The notes under the pieces are model-generated. The model did no database searches. It saw only the letters and a program-made list of their open reading frames with translations, and had not been told where the DNA came from. Of a DNA stretch of 64,000 nt, positions 1-10,493 are shown piece by piece. The first letter of the stretch is position 1; each line of letters starts with the position of its first letter. A program made the translations under genes and the position numbers. Source of the DNA: Erpobdella octoculata (lineage: Eukaryota > Annelida > Clitellata > Hirudinida > Erpobdellidae); contig OZ022238.1 in assembly GCA_963978895.1 (NCBI GenBank), positions 18,022,871-18,086,870 on the forward strand, in the 5' to 3' direction.

Positions 1-91
1 ACGGTAACGGTAAGGGCGGCCACGGTAATCCCGCGGTAGCGGTAACAAATTTTTAGTTATTACCGCTGTAACGGTTACAATTTTTCTCAAA
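1..91. repeat. End of a GGTAAC-rich element cut by the window edge
   Basis: The first 50 bases repeat variants of CGGTAAC, and the motif returns inverted (TTACCG, then GGTTAC) before position 90. This looks like the hairpin-prone end of a DNA transposon or MITE whose other part lies left of the window. No coding sequence is visible. Confidence 0.35.
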
Positions 92-107
92 TTAATTTTG
101 ACAAGCC

Positions 108-281
108 TTTTTTTTTTTATGATAGTTTATAGTCCTTTACACCAAGTGTTTTAAGACTGAATTGGCTGTATGTAAGAAGCACATAAGTACTTCCTGTCGT
201 GGATCAAAGTTTGATCCTTTTAACTGTCCCTCCTCCTTTATCCAGGCTTGGGACTGGCTCGCAATTAGCGAGGCGGAGTTA
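108..281 (-). mobile_element. SINE family A, copy 1, with TSD
   Basis: A 174-bp element read on the minus strand. It starts AACTCCGCCTCGCT and ends in a poly(A) tail, seen as poly(T) at 108-118 on the plus strand. It is flanked by a direct repeat GACAAGCCTTTT (100-111 and 282-293), as expected for target-primed insertion. The same sequence occurs at 36612-36800, 40636-40780 and, as a 3' stub, at 27795-27850. The 5' end coincides with that of the 36612 copy, so about 170 bp is probably full length. No tRNA A/B boxes are evident. From memory its core resembles some LINE 3' ends; I could not test this. Confidence 0.75.
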
Positions 282-293
282 GACAAGCCTTTT

Positions 294-500
294 CATAAAA
301 CTGGGTATAAATAGGGTTCGGCACATTATGGGTATAAATAGGGTTCGGATACACGTGCGTGTGGCAGGTAACACTGTGTGATCCCATATGCACGATCAGT
401 TCCCGGCGCTGCTGTGGTATTAATTGATATACGAAGTAGCGCCCTAATGTTATACATTTACATTTTGGCGCGTCTGAGGTTTCACAACACAAGAGTGCGC
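294..500 (+). repeat. Dispersed repeat shared with 10075-10180
   Basis: Shares AGGGTTCGGCACATT, ACACGTGC and TGTGTGATCCCATATGCACG, in the same order, with 10090-10170. An internal 20-bp motif (GGGTATAAATAGGGTTCGG) is duplicated here at 302 and 330. Probably a SINE or LINE fragment. The (CTA)n tract begins about 15 bp downstream and may be its 3' tail. Confidence 0.45.
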
Positions 501-513
501 CCTAATAAATGTT

Positions 514-650
<137 letters not shown>

Positions 651-3600
651 GTTCAATCATTTATTTTCTCAGATTTCAAAAATCCAATAATTTACAGCCA
701 GGACAAAATAAACATAAGAATAAAATGTCCTATAAACTTGACAAAAATATTTCACGTCACCACGTGGGCCTGAGATTTCCCCGAGACGATTATAAATCTG
801 AACCATGAAATTTCTACACTAGATAAAACATACAATTTCATGCAAAAAAATAATTCAACGTTTTCCAACATTTTTCAATTTGTTGCGTCGCCGACCTACT
901 CTCCATGTACAACATTTAAAGAATTTCCAAATATTGTAAGTATTTAATAACACTGAAAGTATATAGTAAGTCAACAATTTTTTCCCGACACCAAAGCTAG
1001 TCCAAAACTTGTAGGACTTCTCTGACATCACCCCCCTCCAATTGCACACAAAAGCTGTAATGACAGGCTTTAAGTTGAGAGCCTGACCTGGGTTGTTTTC
1101 TTTCATCCATGCGTGGACGTCCCTGATATCGTACTTTCTGATTTTCCTGTCATGTTCCTCATTCAGGTTTGCAAGATCAGAAACAACAGAAACGTCGCAT
1201 ACAAAATATTGGTCATCCTTCCATGCACAAAGGTCCGGAATTCTCAAACCCATTTCAGTTTTAATTCGCGGTTCTACTTTTGTGATGAATCCCTTTGATT
1301 GGAATTTTTCTTCCAGTTTGCGAACGATGATGTCGTGACGTTCTCGCCTAGGTCCATCACTCTTGGGACAGATTTGAATCATGTGTCCTAATGATTCAGG
1401 TATTCTGCATCCAGCGTCGCATGACGTATCGGCCAATGGTCGTCCCCGCGACGCCCTAAGCTTGTTGTAGAGAACGGCTGCACGAACTTTAATGCACTTG
1501 ATAAATACATCTGATGGCACTCTGTTCACTCCGTCTACGATCCAGTCACTCAATCCTATTCCTGATGAAAAAGACTTCAAACCATAACCATCTACAGATT
1601 TATAAAGATTTTCAGTTGTTTTGAGTTGTAGTGATTTTTGAGCACCTTCGATTCCACTCCCAAGTCTTCCGAATTTCCTAATTTCTGATAACACAGATAG
1701 ACTTTCCTGCAGAACATTCATCAAAAACACATCGTTGCCATATTTAGCCTGAGTTAATAAGCTATTGAGTCTTTTTCGTCTCAGAATAAGGGCCCATTGC
1801 CTCAGCTGCAAAATTCCCAGCCCTCCGCTTCTAAGAGGAGCATGGAAGAATGGCACAGGCGTATCCTTTGGCAACCTAAGCCAGCGCCTCACGGCAGCTC
1901 TAATTTGTAAGTCGGCGGCAGTTAGTGAAGACATCGTTATAAAATCGAATGTCAGATGGTGGACCAAACTTGGCAAGACATGCGTTCTGAGAATATACAT
2001 TCTTTGAAATGGTTTCAGTGGTGCTCTTGATATTGCGTGTAAAGAACTTTGAATAAAACTGGCAATTGAAGTAACTATCTTTTTTGGTCCAACTTCAGTA
2101 CCAAGATACTTGTACGTTTCTTCAATATTCAAAGTTCTTATATTGGAATTTTGCACTTTTAGATATGAGTGGGGGTTTACAATCCATAGTTTTTTCTTGC
2201 TTGTGACTTCAGTTCTTAACGACGCGCATTTGCTGGGATTCATGTGCAAGCCAACATTTGCTAGAGCACTTTCAACTTGTTCCACCAGCATTTGCATTCC
2301 TACGTCAGTTGACGACATGAGAACTAAATCGTCAGCAAAAGCTATGTAATTACATTTGACAGAATCCTCGTTTCCAGAAACTCCGATTGACTGATCAACT
2401 TCATTCATTATCATATCAATCACTGCATTGAACAAGAGCGGTGACATGGGATCACCCTGTTTCACACCTCTGTTTACTGGGATTTTATGACTATTTTCTT
2501 TTCCCAGTTTCATGTGAACATAGCAACCGTTATACAAATCAGTCAAATATTTGAGAAGCAACGGAGGTGTTCCGAGACGAGTCGCCGCTCTAATAATTGA
2601 TCCTTGTGAAACTGTGTCGAAAGCTTTACTGACATCAACAAACGTCAAATTCAATTTCCGTAACTGCTCTCGTTTTTTACGAATCAACGATTTAACCAAC
2701 CAAATATTGTCTGCAAGACCATCTCCTGAACGGAATGCTTTCTGTCGTGGTGACAAGGGCCAGTACTGCTCCATGCGCCTGCAGAGGACGCGATGAAATA
2801 GTCGACTGATGATCGAGCTGACTGTAATTGGTCTGAACTCGGATGGATTTTCTGTTCCTTTCTTCTTTGGAATGCAGGTTACAATTCCAATTTTTAATGC
2901 CGAGGGAGGCATTCCTGTCAAAAGCCACAGTGACATGTGTGCCGCCAACTCCTCAATTGCAACTTTGCAGAGATGGCTTTTCTTCACGCCGTCAATTCCA
3001 GGAGCTGAATCTTTAAGCTTCTTTATAGCTGTTATTAGCTCTCCACTGGTGACCGGCGATTCCATTTCATATTTCACTGCTGAAGTAACGATAACTGGTC
3101 TCACATCCACTTTAGAGTCCTGAATAAAAACTCTTTCCCAATACTCAAGCAGCTGATCGTGAGGAACCGGCCTGACCTCTTGTTCATAATCACCATTCAG
3201 AACCGAGCGAGCACCGAGAGCTAAAATTTTTTTAAACAGCTGTTGTACTCTTGAATAGCACTCGCGTCTTTCTTTCTGTTTTTTAGCTCTTTTTGATGAA
3301 CCGTTTTCCGTTTTGACAAACTTCCTGGTGTGATTTTCAGATGCACTCAAAACTGGATTTTTTTTTGTAGTAATTTTTTTGTCGTTTCGGACTTTTGCCA
3401 TTTTGAGTCTGTCAGCCTCGATGAGAGGAGATATTTTATCTGAAAACCAATCATTGAATTCTTTCTCGAGGAGATTTCGTTTTGTTTCCGCGTCTGTCCT
3501 GGCATTCAAAAGGCTGGAGAATTCGTCTTCCGTCAATTTGAAGAGTCGATACCTTTCTATAACAAACTGTTTCAAATTCAAAGAACTCTCTCTGTCGTTG

Positions 3601-4474
3601 CTAGTTGTATCGTAAGGAAAAGAATTATTTAAAAAATGGTTATTTATATCAGGAACTCTGGCTGCTGGGATTTCTGAGATTAGAAGGGATTGCAAAAATA
3701 TTCGATATTGTGAAGTATTTCTTATTCTTTTGATGGCGTCAGTGGTCAGAGCAGGAAAATGATCGTGCAAAACAAGATTAATTCGTTTCTTTTCTTTTAC
3801 GGTTAATTGAAGTTCTGCCTCAGCCAACTTTTTCCAATCAGATTTTATGTCTGGAATAATTCTGTCTTGAACTGTGTCGGTGTCGTTGTCCCTGTTTGAA
3901 CGGTTGCCAGAAATATCCTGCGATCTGTCATCATATTGCTGCAAAAACGTCTTGTACTCTGGAAGTCTTCTATGACATTTAATTGCTTCTAACGTTCGAT
4001 GATTAAATCTTTTCTGTAGTTCAATATTTATTCGTTTCACACCAACCCCAGCTAATTCCATTTCTAATTTTGCCAACATCTTAGATTCTTCCTCGAGCCA
4101 TCTTGACTTTGAATATGATTTACCAGCTCTTTCGGCATGATATTCTCTTGGGTGTTTTTTGACCTCGTGTAGTTTTACACCCTTCTCTGTGTTGAAAGTG
4201 GCAGAACAAAAGTGACATTTTGGCTTTTCAATCGTATCAACATGTTCAGCTATAACGTGTTGTTGTACAGGAGACACAATATCGAAGGCAGAGTGAACGC
4301 TTAGAGGAGGAACACTCCTTGTATTTTGAGCAGTTTTATGCCTCAAATTATAACCTTTGCGTTCCACGTTGAAATTTTCAGTAATTTTCAAAGTTTTCAT
4401 TGAAAAATTATGTAAACTTCTATTCGAAGTTTCTTCATCGTCCATGGCTCAGATAAATTTGTTTTGTAGGTTGC

Positions 4475-4501
<27 letters not shown>
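651..4501 (-). mobile_element. Apparently full-length R2-clade non-LTR retrotransposon inside (CTA)n
   Basis: A 3.85-kb element on the minus strand. It has a short 5' UTR (about 55 nt from the microsatellite edge at 4501 to the ATG at 4445), one long ORF and a 3' UTR of about 200 nt ending at 651. Both edges meet CTA repeats directly, so insertion appears to have occurred in a trinucleotide tract rather than in rDNA. No poly(A) tail is present. This is a single-ORF element with a restriction-like endonuclease, as in the R2/R4 group. Confidence 0.85.
855..4445 (-). CDS. R2-type polyprotein: zinc finger, RT, restriction-like endonuclease
   Basis: 1196 residues, uninterrupted. Residues 77-98 form a C2H2 finger (C77-x2-C80-x12-H93-x4-H98). 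Residues 115-170 and 203-252 look like two related Myb-like DNA-binding repeats, each ending in a YKTFLQ or YRIFLQ motif. The reverse transcriptase spans about 470-800: the first catalytic Asp lies in DVSKAFD (604-610), QGDPMSPLLF is near 663, and FADD is at 703-706. The C-terminus carries the R2-type cysteine motif (C1009-x3-C1013-x7-H1021-x4-C1026) and a restriction-like endonuclease with PD at 1070-1071 and the second Asp at 1084. In R2 these parts bind the target, nick it and prime cDNA synthesis on the element RNA. The start is the first ATG after the 5' junction. The ORF is intact, so the copy is young or was recently mobile. Confidence 0.92.
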   Translation of the reverse strand: MDDEETSNRSLHNFSMKTLKITENFNVERKGYNLRHKTAQNTRSVPPLSVHSAFDIVSPVQQHVIAEHVDTIEKPKCHFCSATFNTEKGVKLHEVKKHPREYHAERAGKSYSKSRWLEEESKMLAKLEMELAGVGVKRINIELQKRFNHRTLEAIKCHRRLPEYKTFLQQYDDRSQDISGNRSNRDNDTDTVQDRIIPDIKSDWKKLAEAELQLTVKEKKRINLVLHDHFPALTTDAIKRIRNTSQYRIFLQSLLISEIPAARVPDINNHFLNNSFPYDTTSNDRESSLNLKQFVIERYRLFKLTEDEFSSLLNARTDAETKRNLLEKEFNDWFSDKISPLIEADRLKMAKVRNDKKITTKKNPVLSASENHTRKFVKTENGSSKRAKKQKERRECYSRVQQLFKKILALGARSVLNGDYEQEVRPVPHDQLLEYWERVFIQDSKVDVRPVIVTSAVKYEMESPVTSGELITAIKKLKDSAPGIDGVKKSHLCKVAIEELAAHMSLWLLTGMPPSALKIGIVTCIPKKKGTENPSEFRPITVSSIISRLFHRVLCRRMEQYWPLSPRQKAFRSGDGLADNIWLVKSLIRKKREQLRKLNLTFVDVSKAFDTVSQGSIIRAATRLGTPPLLLKYLTDLYNGCYVHMKLGKENSHKIPVNRGVKQGDPMSPLLFNAVIDMIMNEVDQSIGVSGNEDSVKCNYIAFADDLVLMSSTDVGMQMLVEQVESALANVGLHMNPSKCASLRTEVTSKKKLWIVNPHSYLKVQNSNIRTLNIEETYKYLGTEVGPKKIVTSIASFIQSSLHAISRAPLKPFQRMYILRTHVLPSLVHHLTFDFITMSSLTAADLQIRAAVRRWLRLPKDTPVPFFHAPLRSGGLGILQLRQWALILRRKRLNSLLTQAKYGNDVFLMNVLQESLSVLSEIRKFGRLGSGIEGAQKSLQLKTTENLYKSVDGYGLKSFSSGIGLSDWIVDGVNRVPSDVFIKCIKVRAAVLYNKLRASRGRPLADTSCDAGCRIPESLGHMIQICPKSDGPRRERHDIIVRKLEEKFQSKGFITKVEPRIKTEMGLRIPDLCAWKDDQYFVCDVSVVSDLANLNEEHDRKIRKYDIRDVHAWMKENNPGQALNLKPVITAFVCNWRGVMSEKSYKFWTSFGVGKKLLTYYILSVLLNTYNIWKFFKCCTWRVGRRRNKLKNVGKR

Positions 4502-4733
<232 letters not shown>

Positions 4734-4741
4734 TTAATTGT

Positions 4742-4965
4742 GTTCTTTGCACATGGTTGTTGCAACTAAATACCAATTAATAAAGCATTTGCGTGTATTG
4801 GCTACAGATAACAATATTATAAAAGACTTTAAGTTCCACTTAAATACCATGATGGAACACTACTTTCCTATAATTGAAATGCATGAAGTTAAAACTTTTT
4901 TGTACCACAAAATTAAGGGAATTACAATTAAAATATTGACTGAAGGAAAAATTAAAAAAGTACTA
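4742..4965 (+). pseudogene. hAT transposase fragment
   Basis: About 70 codons follow the microsatellite. The translation contains a stretch with the order seen in BED/hAT transposases: FKFHLNTMMEHYFPI followed by HEVKTFL, resembling the 'F..L...YFPI...HK.ATFLDP' segment upstream of the dimerisation region. No catalytic residues or termini are visible. It runs straight into a CR1 fragment, so it is a broken remnant. Assignment rests on remembered family pattern only. Confidence 0.4.
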
Positions 4966-5009
4966 AGCAGTTTAAACAGCATGGTAGATAATTTGTCTGT
5001 AGTCAGATC

Positions 5010-6960
5010 AGCCTCCATGGACTCAATTCAAAATTTATCCCTTGAAAATATCAATTTTAATAAAAGTGTTTGGTGCGAAGTAGAGCAGAAAAATAGTAAG
5101 TTGTTAATAGGAGTGTGTCATAGAACTCTCAGTACTAACGAAGTAACAGTAGAGGTGTTAGCCGGCCGATATGCGCCGCCACCGCCGACATTTTCTTGAC
5201 TCAGATAAAGAGCCAAATAAAATCTTTTTTTCTCAATTTAATTTTTATCTTTACTTGTTTTATTGTTTAAGGTTGAGATTGCAGGGTCCTGACAGATTTA
5301 GCACCAGACAGCAGTATCGTGAAGTCTATGAAGCACAACATCCGCATGGCTCTATGTAGATCATAAAAAAGTGAAGACAAAAGTGTCAACAACATTTGGA
5401 AGTTGTATGCATAAAATCATTGAAAATAAAGTTCAAAAACAAAGAAACCAGGACAGAACTAAAAATCCATGGATGAATAAAATTATAATAAAAAAACAAA
5501 GAGCTAAATATAAAGCCTAGAAAAATACCCAAAGTTATTAATTTGTGACGGCAAAAAGGAAAACTCAAGTAAGTTAAATTTGCTTGAGAAAAATTACAAA
5601 AATATAAGAAATGAAACAAAGTACACGATTAGACTGGCTATATCAGATTATGAACAAAAACTTGCAGATAACATAAAAGTAAACATTAAAGGTTTTTTTT
5701 AAATATGTGAAAAGTAGACAGAGAACAAAAGACAAAGTAAGTCTTTTCAAAGACACAGAGGAAAAAGTAATTACAAATGACATAGAAACAACAAATATGC
5801 TGAATGCTTATTTTGGTTCAGTCTTCACTAACGAAGATACCCAGGACGCACCTGCTGCATTCAAAGTCTTTAAAGGTGAAACAAAAGATGCCATAAGAGA
5901 AGTAATTTTTACAAAAGATAGAATAATAGAAACACTTAAGAAAACAAAAATAGATAAGGTGCCTGGGATTGATGCACTTCATCCAAAGTTTCTATTCGAA
6001 GTAAGAGAGGAGATTGGATAAATACCATAAGGATTGATGAACAAGTCTATGCAAATAGGTGAAATTCGTCAAGACTGGAAAGATGCAACTGTTGTTCCAT
6101 TATTTAAAAAAGGCAATAGGAGTGAAGCATGTAACTATGGACGTACATTATATGGAAAGTTATAGAAAGAATCATTAAAAAGGATAGGATAAAACACATA
6201 GAAAACCACAAGTTAATTGATGATAGTCAACATGGATTTATCAATAGGAAATCTTGCCTGACAAATCTGTTAGAATTTTTTGAGGACACATATGATGCAC
6301 TGGATGATGTATCATCAGTTGATGTCATTTACCTTGACGTTACCAAAGCTTTGATAAAGTGCCTTACAAAAGACTGAATAGCAAACTTGAGGCAATAGGA
6401 ATAGATAGAAAACTCTTTAAATGCTTAGAAAACTGGCTTTTAAACAGAAGACAAAAAGTTACATTAAAAAGAGAACAATCTAACTGGATAAAGGTGTCAA
6501 GCGGAGTTCCACAAGGTTCAGTTCTGAGACCAATTTTATTTATAATTTACATCAATGACCTAAAAAATGGTGTTGCATCAAAAATATACAAATTTGCAGA
6601 TGATACAAAATTATGGAGAGCAATAAAAACTGAGAAGGATTCTGAGATATTAAGAGAAGACATAAATAAATTATACAGATGGTCACAAGCTTGGCAGATG
6701 ACGTTTAATGTGGAAATCTGCTATGTCATGCATATGGATAGAAATAATAACAAATTTAAATATGAAATTAATGGTATTCAATTAAAGGAAACTTCAGAAG
6801 AAAGAAATGAATTTGGGTGTAATTGTTTGTTCTAATGGCAAACCATCTTTGCAATGTGCTAAGGCAGCCGCAAGGGCAATCAAGCACTAGGAATAATCAA
6901 AAGAATTATAGTAGCCAGGGAATATTACACAGTAATGTGACTCCTTATTCACTATAATAA
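5010..6960 (+). pseudogene. Degenerate CR1 ORF2, same family as the 48.6-52.6 kb copy
   Basis: Pieces in several frames align in order to the intact CR1 ORF2 on the minus strand at 48655-51573. They are an endonuclease piece (KSVWCE then GVCHRT, 5060-5130), the connector (5385-5700), and the RT (YFGSVFTNED at 5810; SSGVPQGSV at 6497; KFADDTKLW at 6590). Frameshifts and stops occur at about 6020, 6140, 6355 and 6800. Translation can be followed to about 6960, where the copy ends without its 3' tail. A foreign segment interrupts it near 5165-5385. This is a dead copy; comparison with the intact one shows each lesion. Confidence 0.85.
5165..5385. repeat. Unidentified insertion in the CR1 remnant
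   Basis: Breaks the endonuclease reading of the CR1 fragment. Its 5196-5260 part resembles 36447-36515: both contain TTGACTCAGATAAAGAG followed by CAAATAAA and, about 35 bp later, TTTTTATCTTTA. It is probably a short mobile element. I could not define its TSD. Confidence 0.4.
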
Positions 6961-6969
6961 AATTAGGTT

Positions 6970-7853
6970 AACTCCATCCAGATTGTGTCGATTCTTTATT
7001 ATATTTGCATAGTTTAAATAATGAATAAATGTGTGTTACTAAATTTGAACCCTAAAAACCGTTCGATTTTCTTTATTAATAAAAATGTTAAAACGATTGG
7101 ACTGGATTGGGAGAGAACCAGTAATGATGGGGACGGGGTGGTGAGGGGGACAGACTTGATGGAGATGGAGTGGGAATAGGGTTCCAATTCGCCGTAATGG
7201 GGATAGGGAAATGTATATGCGAAGGGGTGGGGAAGGAGGAGAGTTTCTGTCTCTATGTCACTCCAGTCCGCAACAACCAATAAACCCACAAAATTTTAAC
7301 TCAATTGTCAAGATTGAAATTAAAAGCTATTTTTGAATAAATATAGAATAAACAAATATTACATTATAAATTTTGAAAATTTAAATTTTTAATATAATAT
7401 TTTCTTTAAAAAATACTAAAATTGAAGATTTGTTTTTTACATAATATTCTTAGTTTCAAAAACGTTTTGAAGTTTAATTGATTTTATTCTATAATTTACT
7501 TATATTTTGTCGAACAAATCTAAAAATTTAACAAAATAATATAAATTCTGCAGCAGTAAATAAACCCGCCAAATTTCAATTTGGTTGGATAACGAGAAGT
7601 TAGTTTTTGTGAGTGGGATAGGGTCCCAACGCATGGCTCAAGCAAGCAATCAAGCAGACATGGTGAAGTTAATATAATTCTTAAAAAATGTTCGATATTG
7701 CATTAATGTTTTGTTGTTGTCTAAGGTTTGTTGTAAACGTTTTGAACAACGTTTAAGGCTTTTAAAAAATTAGCCTGTATTTTTAACAAAACAAACATTA
7801 AAGTTTTAAATAAAAATCTTGATTTTTTGCCACTTTTCCTAAATAGAACTAAC
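6970..7853. other. Gene-free stretch, AT-rich with a G-rich patch
   Basis: No convincing exon or element. 7100-7250 is a purine-rich patch (GGGGACGGGG-type repeats) that gives a spurious minus-strand ORF. 7560-7640 has a second short GC-richer patch. The expected exon C of VWA domain 4 was not found here or further left. Confidence 0.5.
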
Positions 7854-8157
7854 CGTATTGTTAGGAGTTGCCAGCAACTTCAGAGTTGTTTCATTGATTT
7901 CATTTGTAACACCAACTGCTATCATTCTGATGCCTGCCTCCTTCACTCTGTTGAGTTCATCTGGAAGTTCATTCTCTTTTACGTTCGGTTGACCATCTGT
8001 TATTATTATAGCTACGTTTTGTGCATCGGGTCTGTCACCAGAGCTGTTAAAAACTTGCGTCCTCATAAGCATAATACCGTCAGTGGTATCTGTTGTGGTT
8101 CCCATTGGATACTGGAAAGAGCTAATTGCAGCCAATAATGTAGTCTTGTCTGTATAT
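7854..8157 (-). CDS. VWA domain 4, exon B
   Basis: 304 nt, intron phase 2 in and phase 0 out, bounded by an acceptor ending TTAG (8158-8161) and a GTTAGT donor (7848-7853). It encodes the second half of a von Willebrand A fold. It carries the MIDAS threonine region (GTTTDTTDG), the core strand VAIIITDGQPN with the third metal-site aspartate, and the following strand IRMIAVGVTNEIN. VWA domains bind ligands through a divalent ion at this site. Exon A lies at 9267-9507. The next exon (C) is not in the window, so this domain's end is missing or lies beyond the left edge after a long transposon-filled intron. Confidence 0.85.
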
Positions 8158-9266
8158 CTAACAAACAAGCCAATATAAAAATAAAGTTTTATAATATTAA
8201 AACTAAAATTGTAAAATCAAGTTAACATTTTTATTTTTTAATTAAATCATATTATGTAAAATTAAATTACCTAAATTAATTAACTTATTGCAAAACTAAT
8301 TATTGAATATTGATTGCATTATCATCAGGCAAAAGCATGTATAGCGAATTTGAAGAAAAATCTATCCCGAATAAGTGAGTCAAATATCGATTGGATAAAA
8401 TAGAAACAAAGAAAGAGAGATTAAAAGTTAATAAAAAAAATTATAAAAATGCTATAAAAATGCAAAATAATAAAAATGCAAAATTACATCAGGTTTTTAT
8501 TTTATGGTTGAAGTTTTGTTACCTGAATGTTACATATATGTTTATATTTGAGTTTGAAAAGCATAATTTTTGAAGGTTATTAAAAGAATTAAATTGAAAA
8601 AGGTTTTTTTTTTATTTTTAATTCATTGCACACGGCCGCAGTTTATATAGATGTAGGATAACTATAAATCACTATTAGTATTCCAACGCTGTATGATTTT
8701 TTTTTTTAACCACAATACTGCTGAAACACAGGCGAACTATGCCTGAGGTGAGTTAAAGGTCAGCTGTTTTCTCGTATGACATTTTAATTGCTTATAATTG
8801 AACATGAACAATATTATCTGTCACGTGATCATGGCTGGTAAACCAATTACATTTTAAATCAGACATAACTCATCACGTTAATTAGCGGTTTGCAAAGGGC
8901 AGTGTGCCAAATCCCACTTATACTACAGAACTTCCTCAAATGTTATGGTGATAAACTAAATTAAAAAGTTTAAAAATATACGCTACACAATTTCCTGAAA
9001 TGTTATGATGATAAAGTAAACTAGAATGTTAAAAATACGCAAAATAATATGCCCTACACTAAAATTGCTAACTCCAACTATACATAGCAAGGCAGTAAAA
9101 GTGCTAGTAAAGGTTGAGCTAATTAGAAACAAATGTGGAACTAATATTTTTATTTTGTTTTTTTTTCTGATTTCCTATAAAAATCCTTCGATAAAATATT
9201 TTTGAGTTTCTAAACTGTAGGTGTACGAGAATGTCATTTTTGATTGAACAGAAAATAATGTTTCAC
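8158..9266 (-). other. Intron between exons A and B of VWA domain 4
   Basis: AT-rich, with several poly(T) and poly(A) runs. 8650-8780 may be an old repeat. No ORF or recognisable element. Confidence 0.5.
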
Positions 9267-9507
9267 CTGTCTAATTTCCACACAACTCTGGCTGTTTTTT
9301 CAAAGAGGACAAGGCCTACCATGATGTTTGATGGTCCGATAGTGAAAAAGTCTGTTATATTATAGATTGCTGAAACTAATGACATCCAATTATTGCATGT
9401 TGTATCAAATCCGTTGTTAAATCCAGGATCAGAAGTGCAAATGCTTCCTGAACCGTCGATAACAAACACGAGGTCTGTCGGAAAAGTGGAGATGACACAT
9501 GGACCGG
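9267..9507 (-). CDS. VWA domain 4, exon A
   Basis: 241 nt, phase 1 in and phase 2 out; acceptor CTAG at 9508-9511, donor GTGAAA. It encodes a short lead with one Cys, then the first strand with the MIDAS motif (DLVFVIDGSGSI; D-x-S-x-S satisfied). Next come a loop with two further cysteines (C-x13-C, in SICTSDPGF...TTCNNW), the first helix, and strand IMVGLVLFEKTARVVWKLD. The two-cysteine loop after the metal motif recurs in all four domains and is not typical of the fold, so it probably forms an extra disulfide. This domain is closer to domain 1 than to domains 2 and 3. Confidence 0.87.
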
Positions 9508-9734
9508 CTAGATCAAAAATGTTATAAAAAGTCTCGATTTTTAAAAAAATAACTTTAAATTGCAATCCATAAATTTAAAATTGTAAATTTGTTCCAGTTA
9601 CAATGGATAAAATTTAATGTGTATTATTTGTCTTTACACAACATAAGCGTGGATTATTAAAAACAATTTCTATTAATTTCTTTTGTTAAGCCATTATTTT
9701 TTTATAAAATTACAGAAAAATCGTTTAAAGTTAC

Positions 9735-9830
9735 TTGTTGATGTTACTGAAAGTTGAGTAGTAGTGGTGGTGGTGGTAGTAGTGGTAGTAACAGTGGTAG
9801 TACTAGTAGTTGTAGTAGTAGAAGCTTGTG
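9735..9830 (-). CDS. Thr-rich linker exon between VWA domains 3 and 4
   Basis: 96 nt, phase 1 on both sides; acceptor GTTACAG (9831-9837), donor GTAACT. It encodes almost only threonine with a few Ser, Gln and Val, a mucin-like segment suited to O-glycosylation. The phases fit exon C of domain 3 upstream and exon A of domain 4 downstream. It is too short for an ORF scan. The repetitive ACT/ACC codons could vary in length between alleles. Confidence 0.7.
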
Positions 9831-9989
9831 CTGTAACGATAACATTTAAAAGTCTAATTCTTTGCTAAAAACTGGTCATTAGTAACAAATGACGAAATGT
9901 TTTTTGGAATTGTGCAAAATGCTTTTAAAATCATTAGTTTCCACAATTAAAAACTTATTATTTACATATTTAATTATTTTTCTGCTACA

Positions 9990-10232
9990 GCTGAATAAAT
10001 TTACAGCTTCTGCGTACGTACGATTCGAATCCCACGGGAATCACAAATACCTGTAATGATAGTACCAATTTCACGACTGGGGTGTAATAGGGTTCGGCAC
10101 ATTCCAATTTCGGAGACACGTGCAGGTAGCAGGTAATACTGTGTGATCCCATATGCACGAGTCGTTCCCGGCGCCTCTGAAGCTTAGCAACTGGCGCTTC
10201 TAATCGATCCTATTATTATTACTATTATTATA
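9990..10232 (+). mobile_element. Possible tRNA-related SINE with (TTA)n tail
   Basis: A good RNA polymerase III B box (GATTCGAATCC, 10022-10032) lies near the 5' end. 10090-10170 is shared with 294-500. The 3' end is a CTATTATTATTACTATTATT tail. No clear A box or TSD. Confidence 0.45.
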
Positions 10233-10405
10233 TGGGGAAATGCCTTAAGTGGCTGCCTTGATTGTTGTAGTACATAGCCCTCAAATGAAATAGTGCAAGT
10301 TATTTTTAAAGTAATTATTTTAAGTTATCAATAATTTTCAACTTGATTAATTTTTTTCGCTATCTTAATTTGTTTAATATTTTCTTTATTCTTGGGTTTA
10401 CTTAC

Positions 10406-10493
10406 TAGGACAGTCAATGACCTGGGATGAAACCAGCTTGGCAATTTCTTGGATAGCTTGAAATGTTGGTGACAGGTAATAATCTAGGTTTTT
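10406..10493 (-). CDS. VWA domain 3, exon C (after a roughly 14.6-kb intron)
   Basis: 88 nt, phase 0 in and phase 1 out; acceptor TTTTCAG (10494-10500), donor GTAAGT (10400-10405). It encodes KNLDYYLSPTFQAIQEIAK, then a short helix and a closing Cys-Pro. It is colinear with exon C of domain 2 (30188-30275), which ends in the same IDCP. The closing cysteine probably pairs with the one at the start of exon A. Exon B of this domain is at 25050-25350; the intron between them holds the nested Gypsy/Helitron/Copia stack. Confidence 0.8.

Noticed and set aside
7014..7289. Minus-strand ORF of 91 codons
   Set aside because: It derives from a purine-rich patch; composition is biased and no motif is present.
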